Assembly (NCBI RefSeq): GCF_002895435.1
Contig: NZ_POYJ01000001.1
Span: 310,001-374,000 of the forward strand
Length of the DNA stretch: 64,000 bases
Origin: Aquimarina sediminis
Lineage (GTDB): Bacteria; Bacteroidota; Bacteroidia; Flavobacteriales; Flavobacteriaceae
Direction: 5' to 3'
Both the position numbers and the translations under genes were made by a program. Position 1 is the stretch's first letter. Every line of letters begins with the position of its first letter. The notes beneath the pieces are model-generated. The model was not told the DNA's origin. It saw only the letters and a list, made by a program, of their open reading frames with translations, and made no database searches. Shown here piece after piece: positions 43,247 to 52,243 of the stretch.

Positions 43247-43704
43247 TGAAAGTAATTGAGGCACCAGGACAACTAGATATAAAGAACCAATTCAGTGTAT
43301 TCCTGGCAGGAAGTATAGAAGGAGATATAGCTCAAAAATGGCAAGATGTTGTGATTGCTAACTTATCAAAAGAAGAAATTGTTGTATTAAATCCCAGAAG
43401 ACTAAGTTGGGATGCCAGTTGGAAACAAGACATCAATAACTCCAAGTTTAAAGAGCAGGTAATATGGGAGTTAAGTGCTTTGGAGCAAGCAGATATGATT
43501 ATCATGTATTTTGACAAATCAACTCAATCACCGATTTCTTTGTTAGAATTGGGCTTATTTGCCAAAAGTGGTAAACTGGTTGTTTGTTGCCCTGACGGGT
43601 TTTGGAGAAAGGGAAATGTAGATATTGTATGTGAACGATATGAGGTTGATCAGGTAAATGATCTCGAAGAATTAATTAACGAAGTAAAGAAAAGGGTACA
43701 ATGA
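43246..43704 (+). CDS. Nucleoside 2-deoxyribosyltransferase-like protein
   Basis: The 152-residue Rossmann-like product carries FLAGSIE (nucleotide loop), VLNPRRLSWD, QVIWELSALEQADMIIMYF and SPISLLELGLFAKSGKLVV, which carries the catalytic Glu of the deoxyribosyltransferase/DNPH1 family. In NAD-related clusters such proteins may cleave N-glycosidic bonds of nucleotides; the substrate here is unknown. It overlaps its neighbours at both ends (TAATG, ATGA). Confidence 0.8.
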   Translation: MKVIEAPGQLDIKNQFSVFLAGSIEGDIAQKWQDVVIANLSKEEIVVLNPRRLSWDASWKQDINNSKFKEQVIWELSALEQADMIIMYFDKSTQSPISLLELGLFAKSGKLVVCCPDGFWRKGNVDIVCERYEVDQVNDLEELINEVKKRVQ

Positions 43705-44648
43705 AATCATTGATAGAAAATATAAAAGGAGGAATTTTTGGAGTTGCCGTTGGTGATGCCCTTGGGGTTCCTTATGAGTTCCTGGATAGAGATCAAATGA
43801 ATAAAAGACCCGCTAGAGATATGATTGGATATGGAACTCATAACCAACCAGAAGGAACATGGTCAGACGATACCTCATTAACATTTTGCTTATTGGACAG
43901 TCTTTGTAATGGTTATGATTTGGACAATATAGCATCAAAATTTGCAGATTGGCTATATGAGAATTTATGGACACCTAGAGGATATGTTTTCGATATAGGA
44001 ATAACGACTAAAAATGCCATCTATCAATTTAAAAGAGGAACACCTCCAGATTTATGTGGAGGATTGGATGAATACTCTAATGGTAATGGTTCTTTGATGA
44101 GAATACTACCATTGGTATACTTCTTAAGAGATGAGAAAAATATAAATACTAGATATGATATTGTAAAAAGTGTTTCTTCCATAACGCATGGTCATTTACG
44201 CTCGGCTTTTTCCTGTTTTGTATATGTAGAATATGCATTACTATTATTAAAGGGAAGTGAGAAGTTTAAAGCTTATGAAACTATAAAAAAGCGATCTCTT
44301 GATTTTGCTTTAGAGAATGATTTCAATCCGAAAGAAATTAACTTGTTTTCAAGAATTTTAGAGGAAGATATCTCAAAACTAAACAAATTTGATATTAAAG
44401 GTTCGGGATACGTACTACATTCTTTAGAAGCTGCTTTCTGGTGTTTATTAACATCTGATTCTTATGAAGAATCTGTGTTAAAAGCAATAAATCTTGGAGA
44501 AGATACAGATACCACAGCAGCAATAACAGGTGGATTAGCAGGCTTGTATTATGGATATAATACTATTCCTGAAACGTGGAAATTGCAATTAGCTAGATTT
44601 GAAGATATAGAAGATTTGATAGAACGATTTTACAAAAGTTTATTATGA
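43701..44648 (+). CDS. ADP-ribosylglycohydrolase (DraG-like)
   Basis: The 315-residue product has the DraG/ARH metal-site motifs: GVAVGDALGVPYEF, GTWSDDTSLTFCLLDSL, GNGSLMRILPL, SSITHGHLRSAFSCF and LGEDTDTTAAITGGLAGLYYG. It removes ADP-ribose from protein or nucleic-acid targets, or hydrolyses ADP-ribosyl compounds. Within the operon it would reverse ADP-ribosylation and feed free ADP-ribose, which is also the known NrtR effector. Confidence 0.92.
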   Translation: MKSLIENIKGGIFGVAVGDALGVPYEFLDRDQMNKRPARDMIGYGTHNQPEGTWSDDTSLTFCLLDSLCNGYDLDNIASKFADWLYENLWTPRGYVFDIGITTKNAIYQFKRGTPPDLCGGLDEYSNGNGSLMRILPLVYFLRDEKNINTRYDIVKSVSSITHGHLRSAFSCFVYVEYALLLLKGSEKFKAYETIKKRSLDFALENDFNPKEINLFSRILEEDISKLNKFDIKGSGYVLHSLEAAFWCLLTSDSYEESVLKAINLGEDTDTTAAITGGLAGLYYGYNTIPETWKLQLARFEDIEDLIERFYKSLL

Positions 44649-44732
44649 AATGGGGTATAACAATTGATTGGATATCAACCTAAATGTTCAATGGCAAGTT
44701 CCATCTGATAACAAAAAAACAAAAAAGAAGAG

Positions 44733-45281
44733 ATGAAGTATTCAAGAACAAAAATAGAGTTACAATTTAATCAGGGTAAAAGCATAAAATATTTATTCTT
44801 TTGGGGACATACCCCAAATAAGGATGGTAGCATAGGAAAAAGCTGTTTTAGCCAATGGTGGCAATCCAATTTTGTAGTAGATAATATTACATATAAAACA
44901 GCAGAACACTGGATGATGGCAGAAAAAGCCAGATTATTTGATGATACTTTGATTTTAGAAGAAATAATCAAATCGTCCCATCCAATGGAAGCCAAGACGT
45001 TAGGAAGAAAAGTGAAAGATTTTGACCCAAAGATTTGGGATCAACATAAATATGAAATTGTAAAAAGAGGAAATCTTCAAAAGTTTTCTCAACAGCCAGA
45101 ACTGGCGGAATATTTATTAAGTACAAAAAAAAGAGTGCTTGTAGAAGCAAGCCCCAGAGATAGAATTTGGGGTATAGGAATGGGGCAAAGTAATGAAAAA
45201 GCTCAAAACCCTAATTTATGGAGAGGACATAATTTACTGGGTTTTGCGCTAATGGAAGTGAGAGATGAATTGGGTACTTAA
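44733..45281 (+). CDS. NADAR family protein (YbiA-like)
   Basis: The 182-residue product shows the family line-up: LFFWGH, CFSQWWQSNFVVDNITYKTAEHWMMAEKARLF, AKTLGRKVKDFD, VLVEASPRDRIWGIGMG, NPNLWRGHNLLGFALMEVRD. NADAR proteins are N-glycosidases that act on riboflavin intermediates, and some remove ADP-ribose from guanine in nucleic acid, acting as antitoxins to DarT1-type toxins. With macrodomains and an ARH enzyme nearby, the ADP-ribose-removal role is the more likely one. Confidence 0.92.
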   Translation: MKYSRTKIELQFNQGKSIKYLFFWGHTPNKDGSIGKSCFSQWWQSNFVVDNITYKTAEHWMMAEKARLFDDTLILEEIIKSSHPMEAKTLGRKVKDFDPKIWDQHKYEIVKRGNLQKFSQQPELAEYLLSTKKRVLVEASPRDRIWGIGMGQSNEKAQNPNLWRGHNLLGFALMEVRDELGT

Positions 45282-45301
45282 TGCCTTAAAAAATTTTAAA
45301 A

Positions 45302-45937
45302 ATGAAATTACAACTAAAAAAATATATAGAACAACAAAAAGAATGGCCACAGCAAGGGCATCATATTATGGCACAATATGATGACGAAAAAATTATTGTA
45401 TATCAATCATATCGTCCACAAATTGGGAATTTTGCCATAAAAAATCAATATTTTGGAGGAGCCTTTAGCCTTGAAAGGATGACATGGATTAAGCCTAATT
45501 TCTTATGGATGATGTATCGGAATGGCTGGGGGACCAAAGAAGGACAAGAAGTAGTATTAGCGATACACCTTAAGAAAAAAGCATTTCAAGATTACCTTAA
45601 AAATGCCGTGTATTCTTCATTCAAACCAGAATTATATGAATCCTATAACTTATGGCAAGAAGATGTGCAAAAATCGGATGTAAGATTGCAATGGGACCCG
45701 GATCATGATCCATACGGTGCAAAATTAGAACGTAGAGCTATCCAAATAGGGTTAAGAAAAGAATTTATAAAATCGTATGCCAAGGAGGATATTATAGAAA
45801 TTGAAGATATTTCTCAGTTTGTTGCAGAACAATATAAATTGGTAACTGCTCAGAATCTGGATGATTTGATGGTACCAGAAGAGAAACCTTTGATTTTTGA
45901 TGATGAAGAGTTGAATAAGTATTTGATGTTAAAATGA
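45302..45937 (+). CDS. DUF4291 domain protein
   Basis: The 211-residue product matches DUF4291 by its conserved line AQYDDEKIIVYQSYRPQIGNFA, RMTWIKPNFLWMMYRNGWGTKEGQEVVLAIHL and VRLQWDPDHDPYGAKLERRAIQIGLR. The activity is not established; an ADP-ribosyltransferase-like fold has been proposed for the family (from memory, unverified). If so, it would be the only writer of ADP-ribose among several erasers in this operon. It overlaps the macrodomain gene by 4 bp. Confidence 0.85.
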   Translation: MKLQLKKYIEQQKEWPQQGHHIMAQYDDEKIIVYQSYRPQIGNFAIKNQYFGGAFSLERMTWIKPNFLWMMYRNGWGTKEGQEVVLAIHLKKKAFQDYLKNAVYSSFKPELYESYNLWQEDVQKSDVRLQWDPDHDPYGAKLERRAIQIGLRKEFIKSYAKEDIIEIEDISQFVAEQYKLVTAQNLDDLMVPEEKPLIFDDEELNKYLMLK

Positions 45938-46410
45938 ATACAATAGAATATATAAAAGGAGATGCAACAGCTCCTCTTGGAGAGGGAGTAAAGATCATTG
46001 TACATATTTGTAATGATATTGGTGGTTGGGGTAAAGGTTTTGTGTTGGCTGTTTCAAAAAAATGGACAAAACCAGAAAGCGCTTATAGAGAGTGGTATAG
46101 AAATCGAGGAAACAATGATTTTGACCTTGGAGCGATTCAATTGGTTCAAGTTTCAAAGGACATTTTTGTTGGTAATATGATAGCCCAGAAAGGAATAAAG
46201 GCAAAAAATAAAGAAATACCTATTCGTTATGAAGCTGTTAAAGAATGTTTAGTGAAAATTTCCAGTGAGGCAACAAAGTTAGGAGCTAGTATTCATATGC
46301 CAAGAATAGGTTGTGGATTAGCTGGTGGTAAATGGGAAGATATAGAACCAATAATAACAGATACACTTTTAGAAAAAAACATAAAAGTATATGTGTATGA
46401 TTTTGAATAG
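45934..46410 (+). CDS. Macrodomain protein, Poa1p/TARG1-like
   Basis: The 158-residue single macrodomain has [42 protein letters not shown] and [20 protein letters not shown]. These motifs match the Poa1p/ALC1/TARG1 class, which hydrolyses ADP-ribose-1''-phosphate or removes ADP-ribose from acidic residues or DNA. ADP-ribose-1''-phosphate arises after the Tpt1/KptA reaction product is opened, so this may process the product of KptA encoded four genes downstream. Confidence 0.88.
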   Translation: MNTIEYIKGDATAPLGEGVKIIVHICNDIGGWGKGFVLAVSKKWTKPESAYREWYRNRGNNDFDLGAIQLVQVSKDIFVGNMIAQKGIKAKNKEIPIRYEAVKECLVKISSEATKLGASIHMPRIGCGLAGGKWEDIEPIITDTLLEKNIKVYVYDFE

Positions 46411-46412
46411 TT

Positions 46413-46925
46413 ATGAAAATTAAATGTATTCAATTAGATATTACCACAATAAAGACTGATATCATTGTTAATGCTGCTAATTCCTCGCTACTGGGAGGAA
46501 GTGGTGTAGATGGTGCAATACATCGTAATGGAGGTCCAGAAATTTTGAAGGCATGTCAGGTCATTAGAACAAAACAAGGAAAATGCAAGGTTGGACAAGC
46601 TGTAATTACAACAGCAGGGAACTTAAAAGCAAAATATGTAATCCATACCGTTGGTCCTGTATGGAATCAAGGTGGAAATGAAAAAGAGATACTTCTTGCC
46701 AATTGTTATAAAAATACAATGGAATTGGCAATAGAGAATAATGCTAAGACCATAGCTTTTCCGAATATAAGTACGGGGATTTATAAGTTCCCAAAAGAAT
46801 TAGCAGCCAAAATAGCTATAGAAACAGTTAAATGTTTTGCAAACCAAAAAACATTAGACGAAGTAACTTTTGTATGTTTTGATCAAGAGAATTTTGGACT
46901 GTATACTAAATTATTAAAAAAATGA
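46413..46925 (+). CDS. MacroD-type macrodomain protein (O-acetyl-ADP-ribose deacetylase-like)
   Basis: The 170-residue product has the MacroD/YmdB motifs [51 protein letters not shown] and [13 protein letters not shown]. Members hydrolyse O-acetyl-ADP-ribose and remove mono-ADP-ribose from acidic residues. Two macrodomains of different classes in tandem suggest two different ADP-ribose products are handled. It overlaps the next gene by 4 bp. Confidence 0.93.
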   Translation: MKIKCIQLDITTIKTDIIVNAANSSLLGGSGVDGAIHRNGGPEILKACQVIRTKQGKCKVGQAVITTAGNLKAKYVIHTVGPVWNQGGNEKEILLANCYKNTMELAIENNAKTIAFPNISTGIYKFPKELAAKIAIETVKCFANQKTLDEVTFVCFDQENFGLYTKLLKK

Positions 46926-47449
46926 AAAAGATAAAATATGCCACATTGTTTGGTGGTGCAGGAAGAAATCGTAAGAGTAAGGAATATAAAGAAACTGTTA
47001 TGATAGGCTCTTTACTTACAAAAAACGGATACGTTGTAAAAAATGGCGGGTATGGTGGAATGATGGAAGCAGTTTCTAAAGGCGTGACCTTAGAAGATGG
47101 AAAAGTTATAGGTATCACATGCAAACAAGTAGGTTCTGAACAAGGGAACGAATTTTTGTCGGAAACCATTGTTACCAAAAAACTATATGAACGATTAGAA
47201 TTATTAATACAAGAAACAAGTGTGTTTATAGTACAAAAAGGAGGTATAGGGACATTGTCAGAAGTGTTTTTAACACTAGATATTATTCGTAAAGATAAGT
47301 CTGAAAACAGACCTAAAGTATTTTTTATAGGTAGTTTTTGGAGGGATATAATAGAAGTGCTAAAATCAAAAATTATACCTGAATATGAACACCATCTGTT
47401 TATAGTAGTCGATGACTATACAGATTTTAAAAAAATATTCTCAACATGA
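46922..47449 (+). CDS. LOG-family-like Rossmann protein
   Basis: The 175-residue product resembles LOG/lysine-decarboxylase-like nucleotide-binding proteins: [13 protein letters not shown] and [19 protein letters not shown] (the usual motif is PGGxGTxxE; here KGG replaces PGG). LOG enzymes cleave the N-glycosidic bond of nucleoside monophosphates, releasing ribose 5-phosphate. That would fit an operon built around ribosyl bonds and could supply substrate for the Prs homologue; this is inference. Confidence 0.8.
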   Translation: MKKIKYATLFGGAGRNRKSKEYKETVMIGSLLTKNGYVVKNGGYGGMMEAVSKGVTLEDGKVIGITCKQVGSEQGNEFLSETIVTKKLYERLELLIQETSVFIVQKGGIGTLSEVFLTLDIIRKDKSENRPKVFFIGSFWRDIIEVLKSKIIPEYEHHLFIVVDDYTDFKKIFST

Positions 47450-47991
47450 AAACAAATCATAAACATATAAGTAAGTTTTTAAGCCTTATTCTAAGGCATA
47501 ATCCAGATAAAATAGGATTACAATTAGATGAAAATGGCTGGGCAGATGTCAATGAGTTGCTTAGTAAAACAAAAAGATATCAACCAAAATTAGATTTAGA
47601 ACTATTAAAAGAAATCGTTGAAACCAACGATAAAAAAAGATATGTTTTTAATGAAAACTTAACCAAAATACGAGCTAGTCAAGGACATTCAATAGCAATT
47701 AACTTGGAGTATCAACCAAAAGAACCACCACAATTCCTGTATCATGGTACCGTAGCCAAATTTATGGATGCTATTAGAGAAAAAGGACTATTAAGAATGA
47801 GCAGACACCAAGTACATTTGAGTCACGAACGAGAAACTGCTATAAAAGTGGGATCGAGAAGAGGAAAACCAATAATACTAACAGTTAGGTCTGGAGAGAT
47901 GTATGAGAAGGGGGTTGAATTTTTTCAGTCTGATAATGGAGTATGGCTAACAGATACTGTGTTGCCAGAATATATAGAGTTTAAAGAATGA
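47446..47991 (+). CDS. kptA: RNA 2'-phosphotransferase (Tpt1/KptA)
   Basis: The 181-residue product carries both Tpt1 domains: KHISKFLSLILRHNP with Arg17-His18, GWADVNELL, then the ART-like half FLYHGT (99-102), MSRHQVHLS and GSRRGKPIIL. Tpt1 moves an internal RNA 2'-phosphate to NAD, releasing nicotinamide and ADP-ribose-1'',2''-cyclic phosphate. In eukaryotes it finishes tRNA splicing. Its bacterial role is unsettled, but 2'-phosphates arise from plant/fungal-type ligation and from RNA-targeting toxins. It sits between the LOG-like gene (4-bp overlap) and an oxygenase gene. Confidence 0.93.
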   Translation: MKTNHKHISKFLSLILRHNPDKIGLQLDENGWADVNELLSKTKRYQPKLDLELLKEIVETNDKKRYVFNENLTKIRASQGHSIAINLEYQPKEPPQFLYHGTVAKFMDAIREKGLLRMSRHQVHLSHERETAIKVGSRRGKPIILTVRSGEMYEKGVEFFQSDNGVWLTDTVLPEYIEFKE

Positions 47992-47995
47992 TACT

Positions 47996-48544
47996 ATGAA
48001 AAAAATTGAACTGGATCCAGAAATATTTCTTATTGAAAATTTTCTATCAAAAGAAATGTGTACTCAGTTTATAGAAAGAGGGGAACAAGTTTCTTTTGAA
48101 GAGGCAAAAGTTAATATTCATGGAAAACAAGTTATGGTAAAGGGAATTCGTAATAATAAACGAATTCTTTTTAAAGATGAAATATTGGGACAAAAGACCT
48201 GGTTACAAATACAACCGTTTATAAACAAGTCTTTCGGTAAGCATGCTGCCATAGGACTTAATGAAATGTTTAGAATTTATAAATATGATATTGGACAACG
48301 GTTTAAAATGCATCGTGATGGAAGTTATGTAAGAAATGAGAATGAATGTAGTTTTTTCTCATTCTTAATATATCTTAATGATGATTTTGAGGGAGGAGAA
48401 ACCTATTTTGAAAAAGGAATTACAGTTATTCCAAAACAAGGTGATGCATTAGTATTTTATCATCCTTTACGTCATGAAGGAAAACCTATTGTGTCAGGGA
48501 CAAAGTATGTGTTAAGAACGGATATTATGTATCGATTAATGTAA
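47996..48544 (+). CDS. 2-oxoglutarate/Fe(II)-dependent oxygenase (prolyl-4-hydroxylase-like)
   Basis: The 182-residue product has a double-stranded beta-helix with the metal ligands in FKMHRDGSYV (HxD) and YHPLRHEGKPIVSGTKYVLRTDIMY (distal His and the Arg/Lys for 2-oxoglutarate), plus GGETYF. It hydroxylates an unknown protein or nucleic-acid target. It is translated as part of the NAD/ADP-ribose operon. Confidence 0.88.
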   Translation: MKKIELDPEIFLIENFLSKEMCTQFIERGEQVSFEEAKVNIHGKQVMVKGIRNNKRILFKDEILGQKTWLQIQPFINKSFGKHAAIGLNEMFRIYKYDIGQRFKMHRDGSYVRNENECSFFSFLIYLNDDFEGGETYFEKGITVIPKQGDALVFYHPLRHEGKPIVSGTKYVLRTDIMYRLM

Positions 48545-48555
48545 ACTTATATTTC

Positions 48556-49293
48556 ATGATTAGATCATTGGTAATAGGGGATATACACGGAGGATATAAA
48601 GCTTTACTTCAAGTACTCGAAAGAGCAAGTATAACACCAAAAGATACATTAATATTTCTTGGAGATTATGTAGATGGATGGAGCGAATCTGCAGAAACAA
48701 TTGAAAAACTAATACAACTTTCAAAATCAAATACCTGTATTTTTATTAGAGGCAATCATGATCTGTGGTGTGGATTGTGGTTAGAAAAAGGAGCTCAAAA
48801 TCCAGTATGGTTAGCACATGGCGGAAATGAAACTATAGAAAGTTATATTCGATCTGGATACTTATCCAGAAGAACACATAAAACTTTTTTTAATACACTA
48901 CAAAATTACTATTTAGATGATAAAAACCGATTGTTTTTACACGCGGGGTTTACTTCTATGCACGGAGTTGGGCAAGAAGAATATGAATCTAATTATTATT
49001 GGGATAGAACGTTATGGGAAGCGGCATTATTAGCTGATAAAGTAGAAGAGAAAACCCTTGATGATATACTTACAAAACCCAAGAGGTTTAATCATTATAA
49101 AGAGATTTATATTGGTCATACACCAACTACTAATTATAATAAAGATGTACCAATAAAGGCATATAACTTATGGAATGTAGATACCGGAGCGGCTTTTAAA
49201 GGAAAACTTACAATAATGGATATTGATAGTAAAGAAATCTGGCAAAGTGATCCATTACCATTATTATACCCCAATGAAAGAGGAAGAAATTAG
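48556..49293 (+). CDS. Calcineurin-like metallophosphoesterase
   Basis: The 245-residue product contains all five motifs of the PPP-like superfamily: GDIHGGY, GDYVDGW, GNHD, WLAHGG/HAGF and GHTPT, ending in VDTGAAFKGKLTIMDI. It resembles diadenosine-tetraphosphatase/protein-phosphatase enzymes. In this setting it could remove 3'- or 2',3'-cyclic phosphates or dephosphorylate ADP-ribose phosphates; this is inference from the neighbours. It is the last tightly packed gene of the operon. Confidence 0.9.
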   Translation: MIRSLVIGDIHGGYKALLQVLERASITPKDTLIFLGDYVDGWSESAETIEKLIQLSKSNTCIFIRGNHDLWCGLWLEKGAQNPVWLAHGGNETIESYIRSGYLSRRTHKTFFNTLQNYYLDDKNRLFLHAGFTSMHGVGQEEYESNYYWDRTLWEAALLADKVEEKTLDDILTKPKRFNHYKEIYIGHTPTTNYNKDVPIKAYNLWNVDTGAAFKGKLTIMDIDSKEIWQSDPLPLLYPNERGRN

Positions 49294-49447
49294 TAAAAAA
49301 GACAAACATTGGATTGTCAATTAGTAGTACCAAAAAAATATTTTAATATTTAACTGAAAACAGGGGGGATTAAAGTAGGAATAATGATTAGTTTAGTCCT
49401 TAACAAATTGTTTTTAGAAGATTTAAAACCTAAGCCTTTTCAATATA

Positions 49448-50506
49448 ATGAATTCACTTAATTTTAAAACAAGTAATTGTTTAGCTATCCACGTTTTACT
49501 GGGATTTCTAATACTTCTTAAATATACTAATACCACTGCACAAGAAATGACTTCGATACAAAAAGACAGCTCTTATATAGTCCTGGAACACCCTATGGAT
49601 GTCTATGAAGGGGCATATAAAGATGGTAAACCATACAAAGGGTATTTTAAAGAAGGAGACAAAGAATTATTTGTAGTTTATTATTATGAAAAAGGAATAA
49701 AAAAGTATAGTTATTCTTTTGATGTGTTACAAATGCTGAAAGAGAACAAACTTGATGGTGATCATAGGATAGAATTAGGGGAGAAGTCTATATACAAGGA
49801 TGGAAAAATAGTTGATGGTATAAAATACAATCAAGTAAAAGATGGTATACTGGTAGAACAATACAAAAACGGCAAACACATAGGTTTTTATATTGATATT
49901 TTTGCCATGCATTATTACAATAGGTTCATTTTTGAAATAGAAAAAAATAAAATGAAAATTAATTCCATACAGGATCAGGAATATAAAATTGAACTGGGTT
50001 TAATCAACAATTTATTGGTCGCAGAGTTGTATAAAAATGATTCGGTTTTGATTCGATACCAAAATATTGATGTAAACGATCCTATATTCCCAAAGAATAG
50101 TGAAGTAAGAGTATATAGAGAATCTGGAGTAAATAAAGGAATTGCCTATCAAAATAATGATAAAGAAGGAAGGATATACCAAGAAGCAAGAGCAATTTTG
50201 GAAATATTCAATGGATTAGAAATTTATAATGTAAAAGATCACTATGAAGTTTTTAATCAGATTTTAAAAAATATAACCGAGGGTAGAGGGTTTATAGACA
50301 GAAAAAAAAATGAGGAACATGATATTTTGGGTATGGGCAATTTTGTAGTCGATGAAGAAGGAAAAATTATGGATGGTATTCGTTTTTCTGAGAATACAAC
50401 AGGTGGATACTTCGAGATTTTTAACGATTCCAAGGTAGTTGAAAAAGAAAAAACTACATTGTTTGATTTTCAGAATATCTTTTCTGCCTATATGGAGAAG
50501 AAATAG
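49448..50506 (+). CDS. Secreted or membrane-anchored protein with MORN-like repeats, unknown function
   Basis: The 352-residue product has an N-terminal hydrophobic stretch (CLAIHVLLGFLILLKY) and then repeated YKDGKPYKGYFKEGD / YKDGKIVDGIKYN / YKNGKHIGFY-like units that resemble MORN or YwqK-type repeats. The rest is Lys/Glu/Asn-rich. Family not recognised. A 154-bp gap with no clear promoter separates it from the operon upstream, and nampt follows with its own promoter. Confidence 0.65.
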   Translation: MNSLNFKTSNCLAIHVLLGFLILLKYTNTTAQEMTSIQKDSSYIVLEHPMDVYEGAYKDGKPYKGYFKEGDKELFVVYYYEKGIKKYSYSFDVLQMLKENKLDGDHRIELGEKSIYKDGKIVDGIKYNQVKDGILVEQYKNGKHIGFYIDIFAMHYYNRFIFEIEKNKMKINSIQDQEYKIELGLINNLLVAELYKNDSVLIRYQNIDVNDPIFPKNSEVRVYRESGVNKGIAYQNNDKEGRIYQEARAILEIFNGLEIYNVKDHYEVFNQILKNITEGRGFIDRKKNEEHDILGMGNFVVDEEGKIMDGIRFSENTTGGYFEIFNDSKVVEKEKTTLFDFQNIFSAYMEKK

Positions 50507-50545
50507 GATAACCAGAACTAATTAATGTAAAAAAAAGGATATATG

Positions 50546-50594
50546 TTTGGCAATTGCTAAGAAATAATATATATTTGCGTATAAATAACGCAAA
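50546..50594 (+). promoter_or_regulatory. NrtR-regulated promoter of nampt
   Basis: TTTG (50546-50549), 20 bases, TATATTTG (50570-50577). The perfect operator TTTGCGT, 7 bases, ACGCAAA (50574-50594) overlaps the end of the -7 box and the start site. It is the best of the three NrtR-type sites. Confidence 0.8.
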
Positions 50595-50604
50595 ATAAAT
50601 AAAT

Positions 50605-52050
50605 ATGAATCCACTACTATTAACAGACGGCTATAAATTAGGACATAGAGAACAATATCCAGACGGTACAACCTTGGTATATTCTAATTGGACTCCACGT
50701 AAAAGTAGGATTGAAGGAGTAGATAGTGTTGTATTTTTTGGATTGCAATATTTAATAAAAGAGTATCTAATTAAACGATTTAATCAGGATTTCTTTAATC
50801 AGCCTAAGAAAGATGTTGTAGCCGAATACAAAAAATATGTAGATAATTACCTTGGAGTAAACTACGATACATCCCATATTGAAGATTTGCATGATTTGGG
50901 ATATTTACCTATTGAAATAAAAGCAATACCAGAAGGAACCGAAGTTCCAATTAGGGTACCAATGTTTACTTTGGCAAACACAAAGCCAGAATTCTTTTGG
51001 TTAACAAACTATTTAGAAACCTTATTATCTAATATTATCTGGCAACCCTGCACCTCGGCTACTATTGCTAAGCAATATCGAAAAATACTAAACAAATATG
51101 CGTCAGAAACTGATAGAGATAATTTAGAATTTGTAACCTGGCAAGGACATGATTTCTCTATGAGAGGGATGTCGGGTACAGAATCATCTATACTTAGTGG
51201 TATGGGACATGCATTGGCTTTTTCTGGTAGTGATACACTTCCTGTGGCCAAAGCATATGAGACATATTATAATACCGATGTTACCAAAGAACTTGTAATT
51301 GGTAGTGTAAATGCAACAGAGCATAGTGTGATGTGTGCCGGTAGTAAAGATGATGAAATAGGAACCTTCAAAAGATTATTAGAAACATATCCAACAGGAA
51401 TTCTGTCTGTGGTATCTGATACCTGGGATTTATGGAAAGTACTCACAGAATATCTTCCAAAACTTAAAGATGAAATTTTAAAAAGAGACGGGAAACTAGT
51501 AATTAGACCAGATTCTGGAGATCCGGTAGATATTATTTGTGGGTGTAAAAATGAAAACCCTGTTGTAGCAAAAGGCGTTATCGAACTTCTTTGGGATGAA
51601 TTTGGAGGTTCTGTAAATGACCAAGGTTACAAAGTACTAAACCCCAAAATTGGAGCTATTTATGGAGATAGTATTACTATCGAAAGAGCTACGCAAATCT
51701 GTGAACGCCTTAAAGAAAAAGGATTTGCTTCTACCAATGTAGTACTGGGAATAGGAAGTTTTACCTATCAATATAATACAAGAGATACCTTTGGATTTGC
51801 AATGAAGGCTACATATGTAGAAGTTGAAGGAGAGGGTAGAGAGATCTTTAAAGATCCAATAACAGATGATGGTACAAAAAAGTCTGCAAAAGGGTTAATT
51901 CAACTATATCAAGAAAATGGTCAAATAAATTTTAGGGATCAAGTGTCTGAAGAAGATGAGAAAAAAGGATTACTAAAAACTGTATTTATTGATGGTAAAC
52001 TAATAGTAGAAGATAACCTATCCAAAATTAGAGAGAGAATAAACAAATAA
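50605..52050 (+). CDS. nampt: Nicotinamide phosphoribosyltransferase (Nampt-type)
   Basis: The 481-residue product aligns with Nampt through TDGYKLGHREQYPDGTTLVYSNWTPRKSR, HDFSMRGMSGTESS, SGSDTLP (Asp equivalent to human D219, which favours nicotinamide), ATEHSVMCAG (active-site His), VVSDTWDLWKV and VIRPDSGDPVDI. It makes NMN from nicotinamide and PRPP, or, if paired with an ADP-ribose-pyrophosphate synthase, NAD directly (Namat of NARP1). The gene has a perfect NrtR site at its promoter and a strong terminator after it. Confidence 0.93.
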   Translation: MNPLLLTDGYKLGHREQYPDGTTLVYSNWTPRKSRIEGVDSVVFFGLQYLIKEYLIKRFNQDFFNQPKKDVVAEYKKYVDNYLGVNYDTSHIEDLHDLGYLPIEIKAIPEGTEVPIRVPMFTLANTKPEFFWLTNYLETLLSNIIWQPCTSATIAKQYRKILNKYASETDRDNLEFVTWQGHDFSMRGMSGTESSILSGMGHALAFSGSDTLPVAKAYETYYNTDVTKELVIGSVNATEHSVMCAGSKDDEIGTFKRLLETYPTGILSVVSDTWDLWKVLTEYLPKLKDEILKRDGKLVIRPDSGDPVDIICGCKNENPVVAKGVIELLWDEFGGSVNDQGYKVLNPKIGAIYGDSITIERATQICERLKEKGFASTNVVLGIGSFTYQYNTRDTFGFAMKATYVEVEGEGREIFKDPITDDGTKKSAKGLIQLYQENGQINFRDQVSEEDEKKGLLKTVFIDGKLIVEDNLSKIRERINK

Positions 52051-52078
52051 TTTATAATATCTATATTTTCTAATATCA

Positions 52079-52112
52079 AGAAGCAAGTCACATACATTGA
52101 CTTGCTTCTTTT
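52079..52112 (+). terminator. Strong terminator after nampt
   Basis: AGAAGCAAGTCA pairs with TGACTTGCTTCT (12 bp, loop CATACAT) followed by TTTGTTTTTG. Confidence 0.9.
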
Positions 52113-52243
52113 GTTTTTGTCAAATTCATTTATAAAAGATAAAACTCGATACCGTAATGGAGTATACCATAAAGCTTATTGAGAAATAAGAATATTAAAT
52201 ATATAAAAGATTGCATCATTTTTAAAAGTGTTCGTCTTAAGAG

